From positions 231,118 to 295,117 of the forward strand of contig CP166960.1 in the NCBI GenBank assembly GCA_041447175.1: a stretch of DNA of 64,000 bases. Direction: 5' to 3'. Origin of the DNA: Candidatus Bathyarchaeia archaeon (GTDB taxonomy: Archaea > Thermoproteota > Bathyarchaeia > Bathyarchaeales > Bathycorpusculaceae). Positions 1 to 8,277 of this stretch are shown here, piece by piece (position 1 is the stretch's first letter; each line of letters begins with the position of its first letter). The notes below the pieces were generated by a model. That model saw only the letters and a program-made list of their open reading frames with translations, was not told where the DNA came from and did no database searches. A program made the translations under genes and the position numbers.

Positions 1-699
1 AGGATAGAACCTGATTAGGTTGGCATAGTCTTTGACTGCTTGGATGGCCTTCGGAGACGGCCCCATGAAGTTGATGGGTCCGCTGAAATCCAACACCTTC
101 TCCAGAGGGATGTTGAATTTTCGGCTAAAGCCCCAGACGTCGCCGCCGTGGCTTACAAACCGTTTTTTGTTACATGGACTTTCCAGTTTTGTCTCCTCCA
201 TCAAACGCGCAATTTCTGGCTCCACTTTCCACTGTGCCTCGTAGTGAGCGTTGTAGAGGTTGGTGAGTTTGTAGAGCCAGTAGATGCCGCCTATGCCCAA
301 GGTAACAATGGTGATGAGGACATATTTTTTTATCGGTATGGTTTGCGGCATAAACATCCGCTCGGGAAAAGCCTCAGCCAAGAAAGCGTCTTGATGCTTC
401 TCATGAACCACCATGTCTCTTGAGAGCAGGTACAGCAGCACAAAGGCGGGCACGATAAGGATGATTGACGCTGCCCAAGCCGCCGCGTTTCTTTGCTTCC
501 ACGCACCCGTGGCTGCAGGGGGCTCTTTGCCTTGTTTTCGCATAAACTCTGAGATTTGTGCTTCCAGTTCGGCTTCCCGCTCGAAATGCTTGTTTCGGCT
601 GTCCACTAAACGGTAAAACAAAGGGAAAAACGCGATGCCGAAGCTGGCTATAGCCGCCAAAAACCACATGGAGAACCATGTGACCTTTTCTTTTGCCAT
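1..699 (-). CDS. Membrane domain fused to CobD-like threonine-phosphate decarboxylase, 3' part outside window
   Basis: The minus-strand frame is open from ATG 699 to the window edge (233 residues seen); an in-frame ATG lies at 723. It begins with three likely membrane segments (about residues 8-30, 72-93 and 122-142). The third, with GIGGIYWLYKL, resembles DUF4234-type proteins. After a linker, residues from about 184 read HGGDVWGFSRKFNIPLEKVL, then LDFSGPINFMGPSP, the typical amino end of CobD, a PLP enzyme of the HisC fold that makes aminopropanol phosphate for the cobalamin nucleotide loop. The lysine-bearing catalytic core lies outside the window, so activity cannot be judged. Other cobalamin genes are nearby. 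Neither start has a clear ribosome site; a TATA-like TTTATTAGG lies near 773-785. Confidence 0.7.
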   Translation of the reverse strand, partial: MAKEKVTWFSMWFLAAIASFGIAFFPLFYRLVDSRNKHFEREAELEAQISEFMRKQGKEPPAATGAWKQRNAAAWAASIILIVPAFVLLYLLSRDMVVHEKHQDAFLAEAFPERMFMPQTIPIKKYVLITIVTLGIGGIYWLYKLTNLYNAHYEAQWKVEPEIARLMEETKLESPCNKKRFVSHGGDVWGFSRKFNIPLEKVLDFSGPINFMGPSPKAIQAVKDYANLIRFYP

Positions 700-792
700 G
701 GGGTTATAGGTGGCTCGCTGCATTGTTGGCTTCAACTTTCACGTCGCGGATGAAGGATAGACAGCCCGACAGACCTAATAAACCGTTGCATG

Positions 793-1110
793 CTATACTT
801 TTGTCAGTCTTGCTCTGCCTTCAAAGAATTCGGCTTCTTTTCGCGTATGCACATGAATTTCGAAGGGCTCCTTTATTTTTGCCTTCCACAGCTGGGCATG
901 AACCGTAGCGGGCTTTAAGTTTGTGATTACGAGAACGTCGATGTCGCTGGAGTAGCTATGCTTCTCCTCAGCAACTGAACCGAACAGGTAAATTTCTGCT
1001 TGGGCATCAAGCCTCTGGACGGTTGTTTTGATGGTTCGTAGATGTTCAGGGAGATTCCTAAAAGCTTCCTGCCTCTGCAAAGCATCTTCCACTAAAAGGT
1101 CACGGGACAA
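793..1110 (-). CDS. MNT-type minimal nucleotidyltransferase (antitoxin of HEPN/MNT pair)
   Basis: This 105-residue protein carries the nucleotidyltransferase signature GSX10DXD: Gly44-Ser45, then Asp56 and Asp58. The size is that of the minimal (MNT) family, which lacks other domains. Its start overlaps the end of the HEPN gene by 11 bases, so the two are translationally coupled. In characterised pairs the MNT protein neutralises the HEPN partner, in some cases by AMPylating it; whether this applies here is inference. The chromosomal setting beside metabolic genes does not mark a mobile island. Confidence 0.85.
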   Translation of the reverse strand: MSRDLLVEDALQRQEAFRNLPEHLRTIKTTVQRLDAQAEIYLFGSVAEEKHSYSSDIDVLVITNLKPATVHAQLWKAKIKEPFEIHVHTRKEAEFFEGRARLTKV

Positions 1111-1489
1111 TTCTCATTATCTCCGTAGCCGCTGAAGTTAATCTTTCTACTTCTTTTTTCGTGAATTCCCTCATAACATACCGTGACGTTATGTAGGCAT
1201 CTTCAAGCATGCCCAACTCCAACAAGTACTTCTCCAAAACGCCCTCCACAACCTCTTTTTTATCTTCAGAAACCAACTTCACCAACGTTTCTAAAAGCTT
1301 TCGAAGACTATGCGTTCTTGGGTAATCGACGCCGTTTGCCAACATTTTTGCTTTCAAGAAAAGCTCCAAGGACTGCTCAAGACTGAACGTGGCAAGGTCA
1401 AAGAAGCCTTGGGTTGTTTGATACTTTGCGGTTTCAAAAAAATCTCCTGACCTTTTGAGCAGGCGTTGTTCCTCTTCTTTTCTGGTCAA
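1100..1489 (-). CDS. HEPN domain protein (toxin-type partner)
   Basis: This 129-residue, mostly helical protein resembles HEPN proteins. It has the FSLEQSLELFLKA helix near residues 35-47 and a THSLRKLL segment from Thr59, which matches the conserved end of many HEPN domains. A canonical RX4-6H ribonuclease motif is not obvious; Arg58 and His60 are close together. RNase activity is therefore uncertain. The start is TTG 1489. A TATA-like TTAAATATAC lies upstream on the minus strand near 1528-1538. The MNT gene follows with overlap, giving the standard HEPN-then-MNT order. Confidence 0.8.
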   Translation of the reverse strand: MTRKEEEQRLLKRSGDFFETAKYQTTQGFFDLATFSLEQSLELFLKAKMLANGVDYPRTHSLRKLLETLVKLVSEDKKEVVEGVLEKYLLELGMLEDAYITSRYVMREFTKKEVERLTSAATEIMRIVP

Positions 1490-1623
1490 GGTTCTGTTCT
1501 TCCTTGTTTACAGGTAACGGTTTTTTGTATATTTAAGCATAAAACGGTCTTTGATGCTTGCACAGCCAAAAAACGTCGTCCCTGTTTTTGGTGGTGGTTA
1601 CGTTTTTGTCTTATCAGCCAAAC

Positions 1624-1630
1624 TTTATAT
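1624..1630 (+). promoter_or_regulatory. TATA box of glycosyltransferase cluster
   Basis: TTTATAT lies 28 bases before ATG 1658. That distance puts the transcription start almost at the start codon, so the first glycosyltransferase may be leaderless. It also argues against the longer upstream reading frame as its true start. Confidence 0.5.
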
Positions 1631-1657
1631 CCTGTTTTCGGGTGCTTGTATCCTAAG

Positions 1658-2359
1658 ATGCAAACTGGTGGCACGCTGCTCTCCGTCGTAGTGCCCATGC
1701 GAAATGAGGCACCCACAGTAGGGGACATAATTTGCCGTCTTAAAGCCGTCCTTAAAGCAACCGGTTTGCAGCACGAAATAATTGTGGTTGACGATTACTC
1801 TAGCGACATGTCCGTGGAGATTGTGCTTCGACAAGGCGGCGTCCGAGTCATCAAATTAGCCCAGCACATGGGCAAAGGTTACGCCCTCAGGGCAGGCTTC
1901 GTTAAAGCCCGCGGAGACATTATTGCAACCATAGACTCCGACGGCTCCCACCTGCCCGAAGAGTTGCCCCGCCTGCTGCAGCCCATCCGCCAAGGCGCCG
2001 CAGACCTAGTCATCGGCTGCAGGTTCAACGGCAAAGCAACCTCAGCCACGCGGCGCATAAATCAGGCGGGCAATCGGCTGTTTAATCAGCTCATTAGGTT
2101 CCTCATCCATAACCCGATTTGTGATTCTCAGTCAGGCTACCGTGTCATGACCCGCCAAGTTCTGCAAAGCATGACGCTTATTTCAACTGAATACCAAATT
2201 GAATCCGAGATGCTGGTGAAAACCGCGCGCAGGCACTTCCGAATACGCGAAGTCCCCATAACCTTTGAGCAACGCACCTATGGCAGGTCAGGAGTTGACC
2301 CTTTGGTGGATGGCATAAAAATCTTGCTCTCCATTTTAGCAGCGTACTTAAGGAGCTGA
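1658..2359 (+). CDS. Family 2 glycosyltransferase (dolichyl-phosphate hexose synthase-like)
   Basis: This protein of 233 residues has a GT-A fold. It opens with LSVVVPMRNEAPTVGD, has VVDDYSSD near residues 43-50 and the metal and nucleotide-sugar binding DSD at 93-95. A CDSQSGYR segment follows, typical of dolichyl-phosphate mannose/glucose synthases. Such enzymes charge a membrane polyprenyl phosphate with a sugar for glycan or lipid assembly. There is no carboxy-terminal membrane anchor. The open frame continues upstream to 1466, but that part is low-quality coding sequence, so ATG 1658 behind the TATA box is preferred. Two more glycosyltransferase genes follow with 4 bases or less between them, so this is an operon. 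Confidence 0.85.
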   Translation: MQTGGTLLSVVVPMRNEAPTVGDIICRLKAVLKATGLQHEIIVVDDYSSDMSVEIVLRQGGVRVIKLAQHMGKGYALRAGFVKARGDIIATIDSDGSHLPEELPRLLQPIRQGAADLVIGCRFNGKATSATRRINQAGNRLFNQLIRFLIHNPICDSQSGYRVMTRQVLQSMTLISTEYQIESEMLVKTARRHFRIREVPITFEQRTYGRSGVDPLVDGIKILLSILAAYLRS

Positions 2360-2363
2360 CCAA

Positions 2364-3347
2364 ATGAACGCCCTGCCCAGTGTCTCGATAGTTGTGACCT
2401 GCCGCAACAACGCCCAAACAATCGGCGAATGCCTCCAAGCGCTGGTCAACCAAGACTACCCCGAAGACGCCCTTGAAATCCTCGTAGTCGACGCGTGCTC
2501 AACTGATGGCACCGCCGACATCGCGCGGCAATACACGCCCCACGTTTTCTGTGAGCCGTTGAATGCGGCGGCAGCCTACAACTACGCCCTCAGCCTCGCT
2601 CACCACGGCATTCTTGGCTTTGTGGACTCCGACGCCAAAGTCGAACCAAGCTGGCTAAAAACGCTGGTGCCCCACCTTGACGAGGCGCAAGTGGCGGGGG
2701 TCAGTGGCTCCATCGAAACCTGGAACCCCCAGAACCCTTGGGCGCGTAGCATTGGCTACGAAATCAAGAACCGCTACAGCCGCATTGGCAAATACACGGG
2801 ACGCATAGCCACCATGAACCTGCTGCTTAAACGCAGTGTCATTGAGGAGGTGGGGGGCTGGGACGAAAACTTCCCCAGCCAATACGACACCGACTTTGGC
2901 TACCGCATGAGCCGTTTAGGCTACAAAATCGCCTACGAACCCAACGCTAAATGCTACCACTACAACCGCCCCACTGTGCATGCGTTCTGGCGCCAGCAGT
3001 TGCAGTACGGCAAAAACACCACCCGTTTGTACTTTAAGCATGGGCGTCTGGCGAGGGGCGACGAAATTACCGACGTAGGTATGAACCTGCAGCCTGCGTT
3101 GTATCTGGCGGTTTTTGCCTGTGCCCTTTTGGGTGTGGTTCCGCTGCTTAGACCGTTGTGGTATGTTTCGGGTGGGCTTTTGGCGGCAATCTTTGTTTAC
3201 TACGTTTATTCGGCGTCAAAGCTCTCCATGAAATTCCACGATGCCACTGCCATGCGGATGGTGGTGCTTTATTATGTGCGGGTTTTCGCGTGGCTAACTG
3301 GCGCCGCAAAATTCTTATTCACTGACAGGAGGAAAAAGCGGACATGA
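2364..3347 (+). CDS. Family 2 glycosyltransferase with C-terminal membrane segments
   Basis: The 327-residue protein has the GT-A start VSIVVTCRNNAQTIGE, VVDACSTDGT at about 41-50, and DSD at 88-90. A WDENFPSQYDTDFGYR segment supplies the usual acceptor-side acidic residues. Residues from about 247 to 300 form two hydrophobic stretches, so the enzyme is membrane-bound with its catalytic part in the cytoplasm. It probably adds a sugar to a lipid-linked glycan. It starts 4 bases after the first enzyme and overlaps the third by 4 bases. Confidence 0.85.
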   Translation: MNALPSVSIVVTCRNNAQTIGECLQALVNQDYPEDALEILVVDACSTDGTADIARQYTPHVFCEPLNAAAAYNYALSLAHHGILGFVDSDAKVEPSWLKTLVPHLDEAQVAGVSGSIETWNPQNPWARSIGYEIKNRYSRIGKYTGRIATMNLLLKRSVIEEVGGWDENFPSQYDTDFGYRMSRLGYKIAYEPNAKCYHYNRPTVHAFWRQQLQYGKNTTRLYFKHGRLARGDEITDVGMNLQPALYLAVFACALLGVVPLLRPLWYVSGGLLAAIFVYYVYSASKLSMKFHDATAMRMVVLYYVRVFAWLTGAAKFLFTDRRKKRT

Positions 3348-4543
3348 CCAAGGTGTGCTTCATCAGCCCCGAATACTGGCCCCTCACAGGTGGCACAGGC
3401 AGCTACGTCTACTACCTCTCCAACGAGCTACTCAAAAACGGCTACAAGATTTATGTAGTTACGGGCGCCAATCAAGCCCAAGACGTCCACGTTAACCCCC
3501 AGCTTGACGTGTCTTTCCTCAAGATTCCCAAAATGCCCATAGTTAAGTCATTTATGTTGGCAGGTAACAGCTACCGCAAACTGGGCAGCGTCAAAGACAC
3601 CGCCAACGTGGATGTTACGCACCCGCAGTTGCCGCTAACACCAAACTTTGCCGTGCCCCCCCGATTCGGAAAATCCCTTGTCTGCACTGTGCATTCCACT
3701 TGGAAGGGCGAAGCCGAAGCGATTCGTCGTGAACCCTACAGCCGACTGAACGCGAATGAGAAGTTTTTGGTGAGTTTTAACTGGTTTTTGCGGTTCTTTG
3801 AAAACGGCATGCTTAAACGCGCCCAAAAAATCATAGCCGTTAGCCACTTCACCAAATGGGAACTCACACATTACTACAAAATCCCCGCAAACAAAATTCG
3901 CGTCATCCACAATGGGGTGGACACCAAAAAGTTCCATCCAGCAGCCGACAAACGCAAAATCAAGAAGGCCCTTGGCTTTAACCCTGACGCCCCTGCTATT
4001 GTCTCGGTTGGGCGCCTGTATGCACGCAAAGGTTTGTTCACGTTGATTGAAAGCATTCCCGCTGTGGTCAAGCGGTTCCCCAAAGCCAAATTCATCATAA
4101 GCGGCAAGGGGCAAAGTGACGAAATGAAAAAACTCCTCACACACGCCGAAAAGTTGGGCGTAAAAAACAACATGATATTCACAGGCTACACTCCTGACAA
4201 GGACTTGCCTAAGCTTTACCAAGCCGCCGACGTGTTCGCCTTCTCGACGTTTTATGAGCATCATCCGTTTGCGGTTTTGGAGGCGCTCGCGTCGGGGCTG
4301 CCGGTGGTGACTACCAATGTGGGTGGAATCCACGAAACTATCGTGGATGGCAAAAACGGCTTCATGTGTCAACCCTTTAATGCGGAACAATTCAGTAACC
4401 GCATTCTTTACCTGCTGGAGCACCCTGCGGCGGCGGGGGAAATGGGGGCTCAGGCGCGCAAAACAATCGAAGAACAACTGGACTGGCGCATAGTCGTCAA
4501 GGAGGCCATGAAGGTCTACGAGGAAGTTCTACAGGGAACCTAG
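3344..4543 (+). CDS. Family 4 glycosyltransferase (GT-B fold)
   Basis: This 399-residue enzyme has the two-domain GT-B layout. The amino domain opens with CFISPEYWPLTGGTGSYVYY. The carboxy domain has VSVGRLYARKGLFTLIES, ISGKGQSDE and the nucleotide-sugar motif around EHHPFAVLEALASGLPVVTT, where the first Glu of the EX7E pair binds the donor. The ATG overlaps the preceding stop as ATGA, so translation is coupled. Substrate cannot be told. With its two neighbours it likely assembles a surface glycan or glycolipid. Confidence 0.88.
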   Translation: MTKVCFISPEYWPLTGGTGSYVYYLSNELLKNGYKIYVVTGANQAQDVHVNPQLDVSFLKIPKMPIVKSFMLAGNSYRKLGSVKDTANVDVTHPQLPLTPNFAVPPRFGKSLVCTVHSTWKGEAEAIRREPYSRLNANEKFLVSFNWFLRFFENGMLKRAQKIIAVSHFTKWELTHYYKIPANKIRVIHNGVDTKKFHPAADKRKIKKALGFNPDAPAIVSVGRLYARKGLFTLIESIPAVVKRFPKAKFIISGKGQSDEMKKLLTHAEKLGVKNNMIFTGYTPDKDLPKLYQAADVFAFSTFYEHHPFAVLEALASGLPVVTTNVGGIHETIVDGKNGFMCQPFNAEQFSNRILYLLEHPAAAGEMGAQARKTIEEQLDWRIVVKEAMKVYEEVLQGT

Positions 4544-4563
4544 CAATCGCGCTGGCAACCTTG

Positions 4564-5055
4564 CTATTGGGTTAGTTTGTTTGCGTCTTCAAAGTATTGA
4601 ATGAATGGTGTGTAGTGTTCTTGCATGTTGTTGGATGGCGCAGATCGGTGGTATAACAGTCTCAATGCGTGGTCACCTGTTAAGTCCGAGGGAAAATAGA
4701 TTTCGATTTTGGAGGGTGGGGGAAGCAAGGACCAGGAAGCTGTTCTGATAAGGCCTTGGCAGATTTCTTCGCCATTTATCTTAATAACATACACAGAACT
4801 ATACAAATTGTCGCCCATCTGCGTCAACCGCTGGGACGCTTGGTCGGTGAGGATTATTTCTTGGCTTGTGGCGTTATACGATAAAACGTCTGCGTCAGAA
4901 ACCACTACGCTGTTGTCTTCCAAAGAAGCCAGCCTAAATCCGCCTTCCGAAGAGGGCAGCCATGCGCCTCTAAAAACCCACAAACCCGCAAGCCCCACTA
5001 ATACAACCAGCGCGATGCTAACCCAAAGCAGTTTCCTCATAATTGGTTCGCTCAC
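4564..5055 (-). CDS. Unknown membrane-anchored protein
   Basis: I do not recognise this family. The 163-residue product has one hydrophobic segment (about residues 10-28) followed by a soluble part of mixed strand and turn character, ending near FIQYFEDANKLTQ. That is the look of an amino-anchored extracellular protein. An alternative start at ATG 5040 (MRKLLW) would shorten the cytoplasmic part by five residues and is equally reasonable. It is convergent with the glycosyltransferase cluster and close to a second anchored protein on the same strand. Confidence 0.55.
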   Translation of the reverse strand: MSEPIMRKLLWVSIALVVLVGLAGLWVFRGAWLPSSEGGFRLASLEDNSVVVSDADVLSYNATSQEIILTDQASQRLTQMGDNLYSSVYVIKINGEEICQGLIRTASWSLLPPPSKIEIYFPSDLTGDHALRLLYHRSAPSNNMQEHYTPFIQYFEDANKLTQ

Positions 5056-5144
5056 GAAGCCCTATGGCTTGGTTCGTATTTAAGACTAAGCATTGGAACA
5101 GCAGCGTTTTTCAGAAAATCAGCTGATGGTTTTACTTTGCGCCG

Positions 5145-5693
5145 TCATGACTTTTGTTTTCTGTGCCAAATAGCAATCGCCGTGCCTAATATGACGCATG
5201 AGGCAGCAAGCGTTATGGCAAAGGTTAGGCTGTCTATTCCAAAGATGGTTGTGTTTTCTTTGGGTAAACTTATGGTGACTTGGTGTGTGCTGTGAGTGTA
5301 GTTGAAGAAAAGTTCCCAAGAGCCTTCATCGAAGGTGTGCATGTAATTGATTTGGTTGCCGTCCAGCAGCACCTTCACGTTTTTTTCTACGTCTTCATGC
5401 GGAATCAAATTTTCCGCGATTTTGCACCACACGTAACCTGATGTGCCTGCGGGACCCGTGACGGTGAAGGTTACTTCTGAGGTTGTGCGGTTTAGTATGG
5501 GTTCTGTGACGGTGCTGTTTGATTTTAATATGGTGAAGTCTTGATTTGACGCTGGGCTGTCTGCTGCAGTTTCCAATGGCGTGTCCGAATTTATTTCATC
5601 CATAAATGATGAACCGACCGCAGATGGGATGCATGAGAGGAGTAGTCCGCAAGTGATTAGGGCTACTGTGAAGGCATTTGACTTGTGTTTCAT
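5145..5693 (-). CDS. Secreted protein with C-terminal membrane anchor, function unknown
   Basis: The 182-residue product has a signal peptide (about 1-27, ending near SAVGSS). A central beta-rich part contains VTFTVTGPAGTSGYVWCKI. A carboxy-terminal membrane helix (FAITLAASCVILGTAIAIW) is followed by the basic tail HRKQKS. The middle resembles short archaeal surface domains that present an immunoglobulin-like fold. It is separated by about 90 bases from the next anchored protein on the same strand. I cannot name a function. Confidence 0.6.
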   Translation of the reverse strand: MKHKSNAFTVALITCGLLLSCIPSAVGSSFMDEINSDTPLETAADSPASNQDFTILKSNSTVTEPILNRTTSEVTFTVTGPAGTSGYVWCKIAENLIPHEDVEKNVKVLLDGNQINYMHTFDEGSWELFFNYTHSTHQVTISLPKENTTIFGIDSLTFAITLAASCVILGTAIAIWHRKQKS

Positions 5694-5780
5694 TTAAGCA
5701 CACGTCCAACAAGACGTGCAACCAGAAGCACTTAACCTTTTTCCACCCTTAAGCACGTTTCGGTTGAAACGATGCGCCAA

Positions 5781-6740
5781 TTAGGCAACTTGAACCGCTT
5801 CGCCTCGATATGCCTTGGTGACTTTTTGAAAGACCTTCACAATATCAAGTGAGCAGAAAAAAAATTTGGTGAGGTATTCATTCTGGTAAATAATCATCTG
5901 TGCCTTCACGGGCAAATCAATCCGCGGCGGCATGAACCTGCGTGCAACCTCCGAAACAGGCACGCCCTCCACGGTGATGTCGGTTTCTTTGAGTCCTGTC
6001 TGTTTGGCGGCGTAGTTGAGGTAGGTGTCTTTCCAGTTGAGCTTCATGACCTGCGTGGAGACAATGTCGGTGGCTAACGCGTCCTTGCCTGTTAACATGA
6101 GCCCCATCGGCACCGGCACGCCCTTGGTGGGTCCGTTGCCTTCTATGCCGACCCTTGCGTCCATGATGGTAAGGGCGGGTTTGAAGATGCAGTAAAGCCT
6201 GCAAAGCACCTCAGGCAAATACGGGTGCAGGTAGATGCGGCGGTTACTGGGCACACACCCAAACAGGTTCTTAAGGGCGCCGCTGTACCTCATGAACTCA
6301 TGCGTCTTCATCAGGGGCAAGTCCACGACGGCGTCGGCGTCTAAAGCGGTTTTGGGAAGAAACAGATGCTTCAGTGGGCTGGTGCTGTCAGGGAACTTGA
6401 CCTCAACCACCTTGTCCTCAGACAGGTTTATGACTGTTCCACCTGCCCGTTTAACGGCGTCCTCCATGCCCGTCTGCTGAAACGCCAAGCGGCAACTGTA
6501 GTTAAAGCCCTCTGATTCGCCCACGATGACTTCGGAGGCGCGGTCGCGTAACAGCCCGATGAGTTCGTAGGTTAATTCTGGGCTGGTGACAACGCCCGTG
6601 AGGTACTCGTAGTGGCTGAGGTTGGGTTTTATGAAAATCAGCTGTTTACCCCTCAAATCCGCGTCTGCTACGGCGTCCTTAAGAATTTGGCTGATGTTGT
6701 CGTTTTGGACTCGGTGGATTTTGACGGTTTTCTGTGGCAT
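5781..6740 (-). CDS. DUF362 family protein
   Basis: From ATG 6740 the protein has 319 residues. It shows the DUF362 hallmarks: VVGESEGFNYSCRLAFQQTG, DLPLMKTHEFMRYSGALKNL, FGCVPSNRR and TIMDARVGIEGNGPTKG. Family members often carry Fe-S domains; none is attached here. The reaction of the family is not established to my knowledge. A longer frame exists upstream but lies inside the radical SAM gene. The ATG sits one base after that gene's TGA, which strongly suggests coupled translation and a shared role. Confidence 0.85.
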   Translation of the reverse strand: MPQKTVKIHRVQNDNISQILKDAVADADLRGKQLIFIKPNLSHYEYLTGVVTSPELTYELIGLLRDRASEVIVGESEGFNYSCRLAFQQTGMEDAVKRAGGTVINLSEDKVVEVKFPDSTSPLKHLFLPKTALDADAVVDLPLMKTHEFMRYSGALKNLFGCVPSNRRIYLHPYLPEVLCRLYCIFKPALTIMDARVGIEGNGPTKGVPVPMGLMLTGKDALATDIVSTQVMKLNWKDTYLNYAAKQTGLKETDITVEGVPVSEVARRFMPPRIDLPVKAQMIIYQNEYLTKFFFCSLDIVKVFQKVTKAYRGEAVQVA

Positions 6741-6741
6741 T

Positions 6742-8169
6742 TCAGGTGCTCCCTGTCTCGGCAGCTTTTGCCAAAACGCAGCCGGGGTCTGAAGCCAAGC
6801 AGTCGTCGTGGTAAGCGTTGGCTCGGGCTCGACAACCCCCACATATGTACTTGTATTTGCAGGATGCACAAGCGCCTTTTAGGTTGGAGCGGTCTCTAAA
6901 CGCATTAAAAAGTGGGCTGTTAAGCCAAACATCAATGAATTTTTCTTTTTTAAGGTTGCCCACATTTGCGGGGAAGAACACGCAGGGATGCACATCGCCC
7001 TGTGGGGAGAGGGAACAGTAGAGCCTGCCTGCGCCGCATCCGCCGATGAAGTCCGCCAGCGGAACCGCCTTCTTAGTAACCTTCACCGTCTGCATGTGCG
7101 CCATCGACATCATCACCTCGCCCGTGCCTGAATCTCCCTGGCACTGGATACCTACACGAGCCAGCTGAGGCGTGGTGGTGAGGATGGTGGTTTTGCAGCC
7201 CTTAGACATCCTTGCAAGCAGGTACCGCATAAGCGTCTCACGTTCCTCAGCGGAGAGGTCTTGGTCAAAGTGCTCTTTTCCCCTGCCCGTTGGGACGAAG
7301 TTGAAGTTTGTGAAGCGCTCTGCCCCGATTTCCTCTGCCAAATCAATGATGGCAGGCATCTCGTCAAGGTTCTTCTTGGTTGCCGTGGTGGCTATACACA
7401 CGCAAAGGTCCGCTTCTATGCAGTTTAACAACCCTGCCATGGCTTTGTCAAAGGCTCCTGGGACGCCGCGGAATTCGTCGTGAGTTTTGGCGGTGGCGCC
7501 GTCGATGCTGATGTCGACGTAGTTGACTTTGGCTTGTTTGAGTTTCTGCACGTTTTCCTTGTTGAGCAGCGTGCCGTTGCTGGCAAGCGACACGTAAAGC
7601 CCACGGTCAGCAGCGTGGCGAGCCACCTCAAAGAAGTCTTTCCGCGTTAATGGTTCGCCGCCTGAGAAAGCCAGCGCCGTGACGCCTGCATCGGCAAGCT
7701 GGTCTACCACATCCAAGGCTTCTTGGGTGGTGAGCTCTTCCTCTTGGACAGAGCCGCTTTTGCTGTAGCAGTGCTGGCAGCGCAGGTTGCATTTGTGAGT
7801 GAAGTCCCACACCACCAGAAATGGCGCGTAAATGCTCAGGGGCTTTTTGATGCCAAAATAGTTAAACGACTGCACTATGTCCAGTACGGCGCGGCGGGCG
7901 TAGGCGTCGGCGAGAAGCTTCTCCACTTTCTCCCGTTTGATGTTGAGGCTTTTTCGAAGGAACTCTATCCAGAACCCAATTATCCGCGAGTACGTTCCAC
8001 TGCATTTTTTGCATTTTGCGTAGGATTTGCCCACGTAGTCATCTAAGGCGGCTTCCAAGACGGTTTTGCCGCAGGCGGGGCACTTTTTGAGCGACAACTG
8101 GAGCATCTTCTTGGTTGTAGGAAAACTGATGATGGCGTTCCAGAAGTGGTCGTGGCTAAGCAAACTCAT
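6742..8169 (-). CDS. Radical SAM/SPASM protein with N-terminal zinc ribbon
   Basis: The 475-residue protein has three parts. Cys30, Cys33, Cys53 and Cys56 form a zinc ribbon. The radical SAM core has CX3CX2C at Cys127, Cys131 and Cys134 (CNLRCQHC) and FSGGEPL as the AdoMet motif. A SPASM domain near the end has CX2CX5CX3C (CASCKYKYICGGC) for auxiliary Fe-S clusters. SPASM enzymes usually modify peptides or proteins, but this variant also resembles AhbC/AhbD and PqqE-like groups, so the substrate is open. No Cys-rich precursor is visible beside it. The coupled DUF362 gene is its only obvious partner. Confidence 0.82.
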   Translation of the reverse strand: MSLLSHDHFWNAIISFPTTKKMLQLSLKKCPACGKTVLEAALDDYVGKSYAKCKKCSGTYSRIIGFWIEFLRKSLNIKREKVEKLLADAYARRAVLDIVQSFNYFGIKKPLSIYAPFLVVWDFTHKCNLRCQHCYSKSGSVQEEELTTQEALDVVDQLADAGVTALAFSGGEPLTRKDFFEVARHAADRGLYVSLASNGTLLNKENVQKLKQAKVNYVDISIDGATAKTHDEFRGVPGAFDKAMAGLLNCIEADLCVCIATTATKKNLDEMPAIIDLAEEIGAERFTNFNFVPTGRGKEHFDQDLSAEERETLMRYLLARMSKGCKTTILTTTPQLARVGIQCQGDSGTGEVMMSMAHMQTVKVTKKAVPLADFIGGCGAGRLYCSLSPQGDVHPCVFFPANVGNLKKEKFIDVWLNSPLFNAFRDRSNLKGACASCKYKYICGGCRARANAYHDDCLASDPGCVLAKAAETGST

Positions 8170-8277
8170 GGCATGTCACCTAAGCGGGAGATACATCATA
8201 TTAAATGGAGTACATGGGCATGTTAAAGATTTCTCTCAACATTAACCAACTGGTTGCAAAGACAAAAGCAGCGGGCT

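Noticed and set aside
3635-4477. 280-residue open frame antisense to the GT4 gene
   Set aside because: It lies wholly inside a well-supported glycosyltransferase on the other strand and shows no domain; GC-rich codon bias leaves the reverse frame open.
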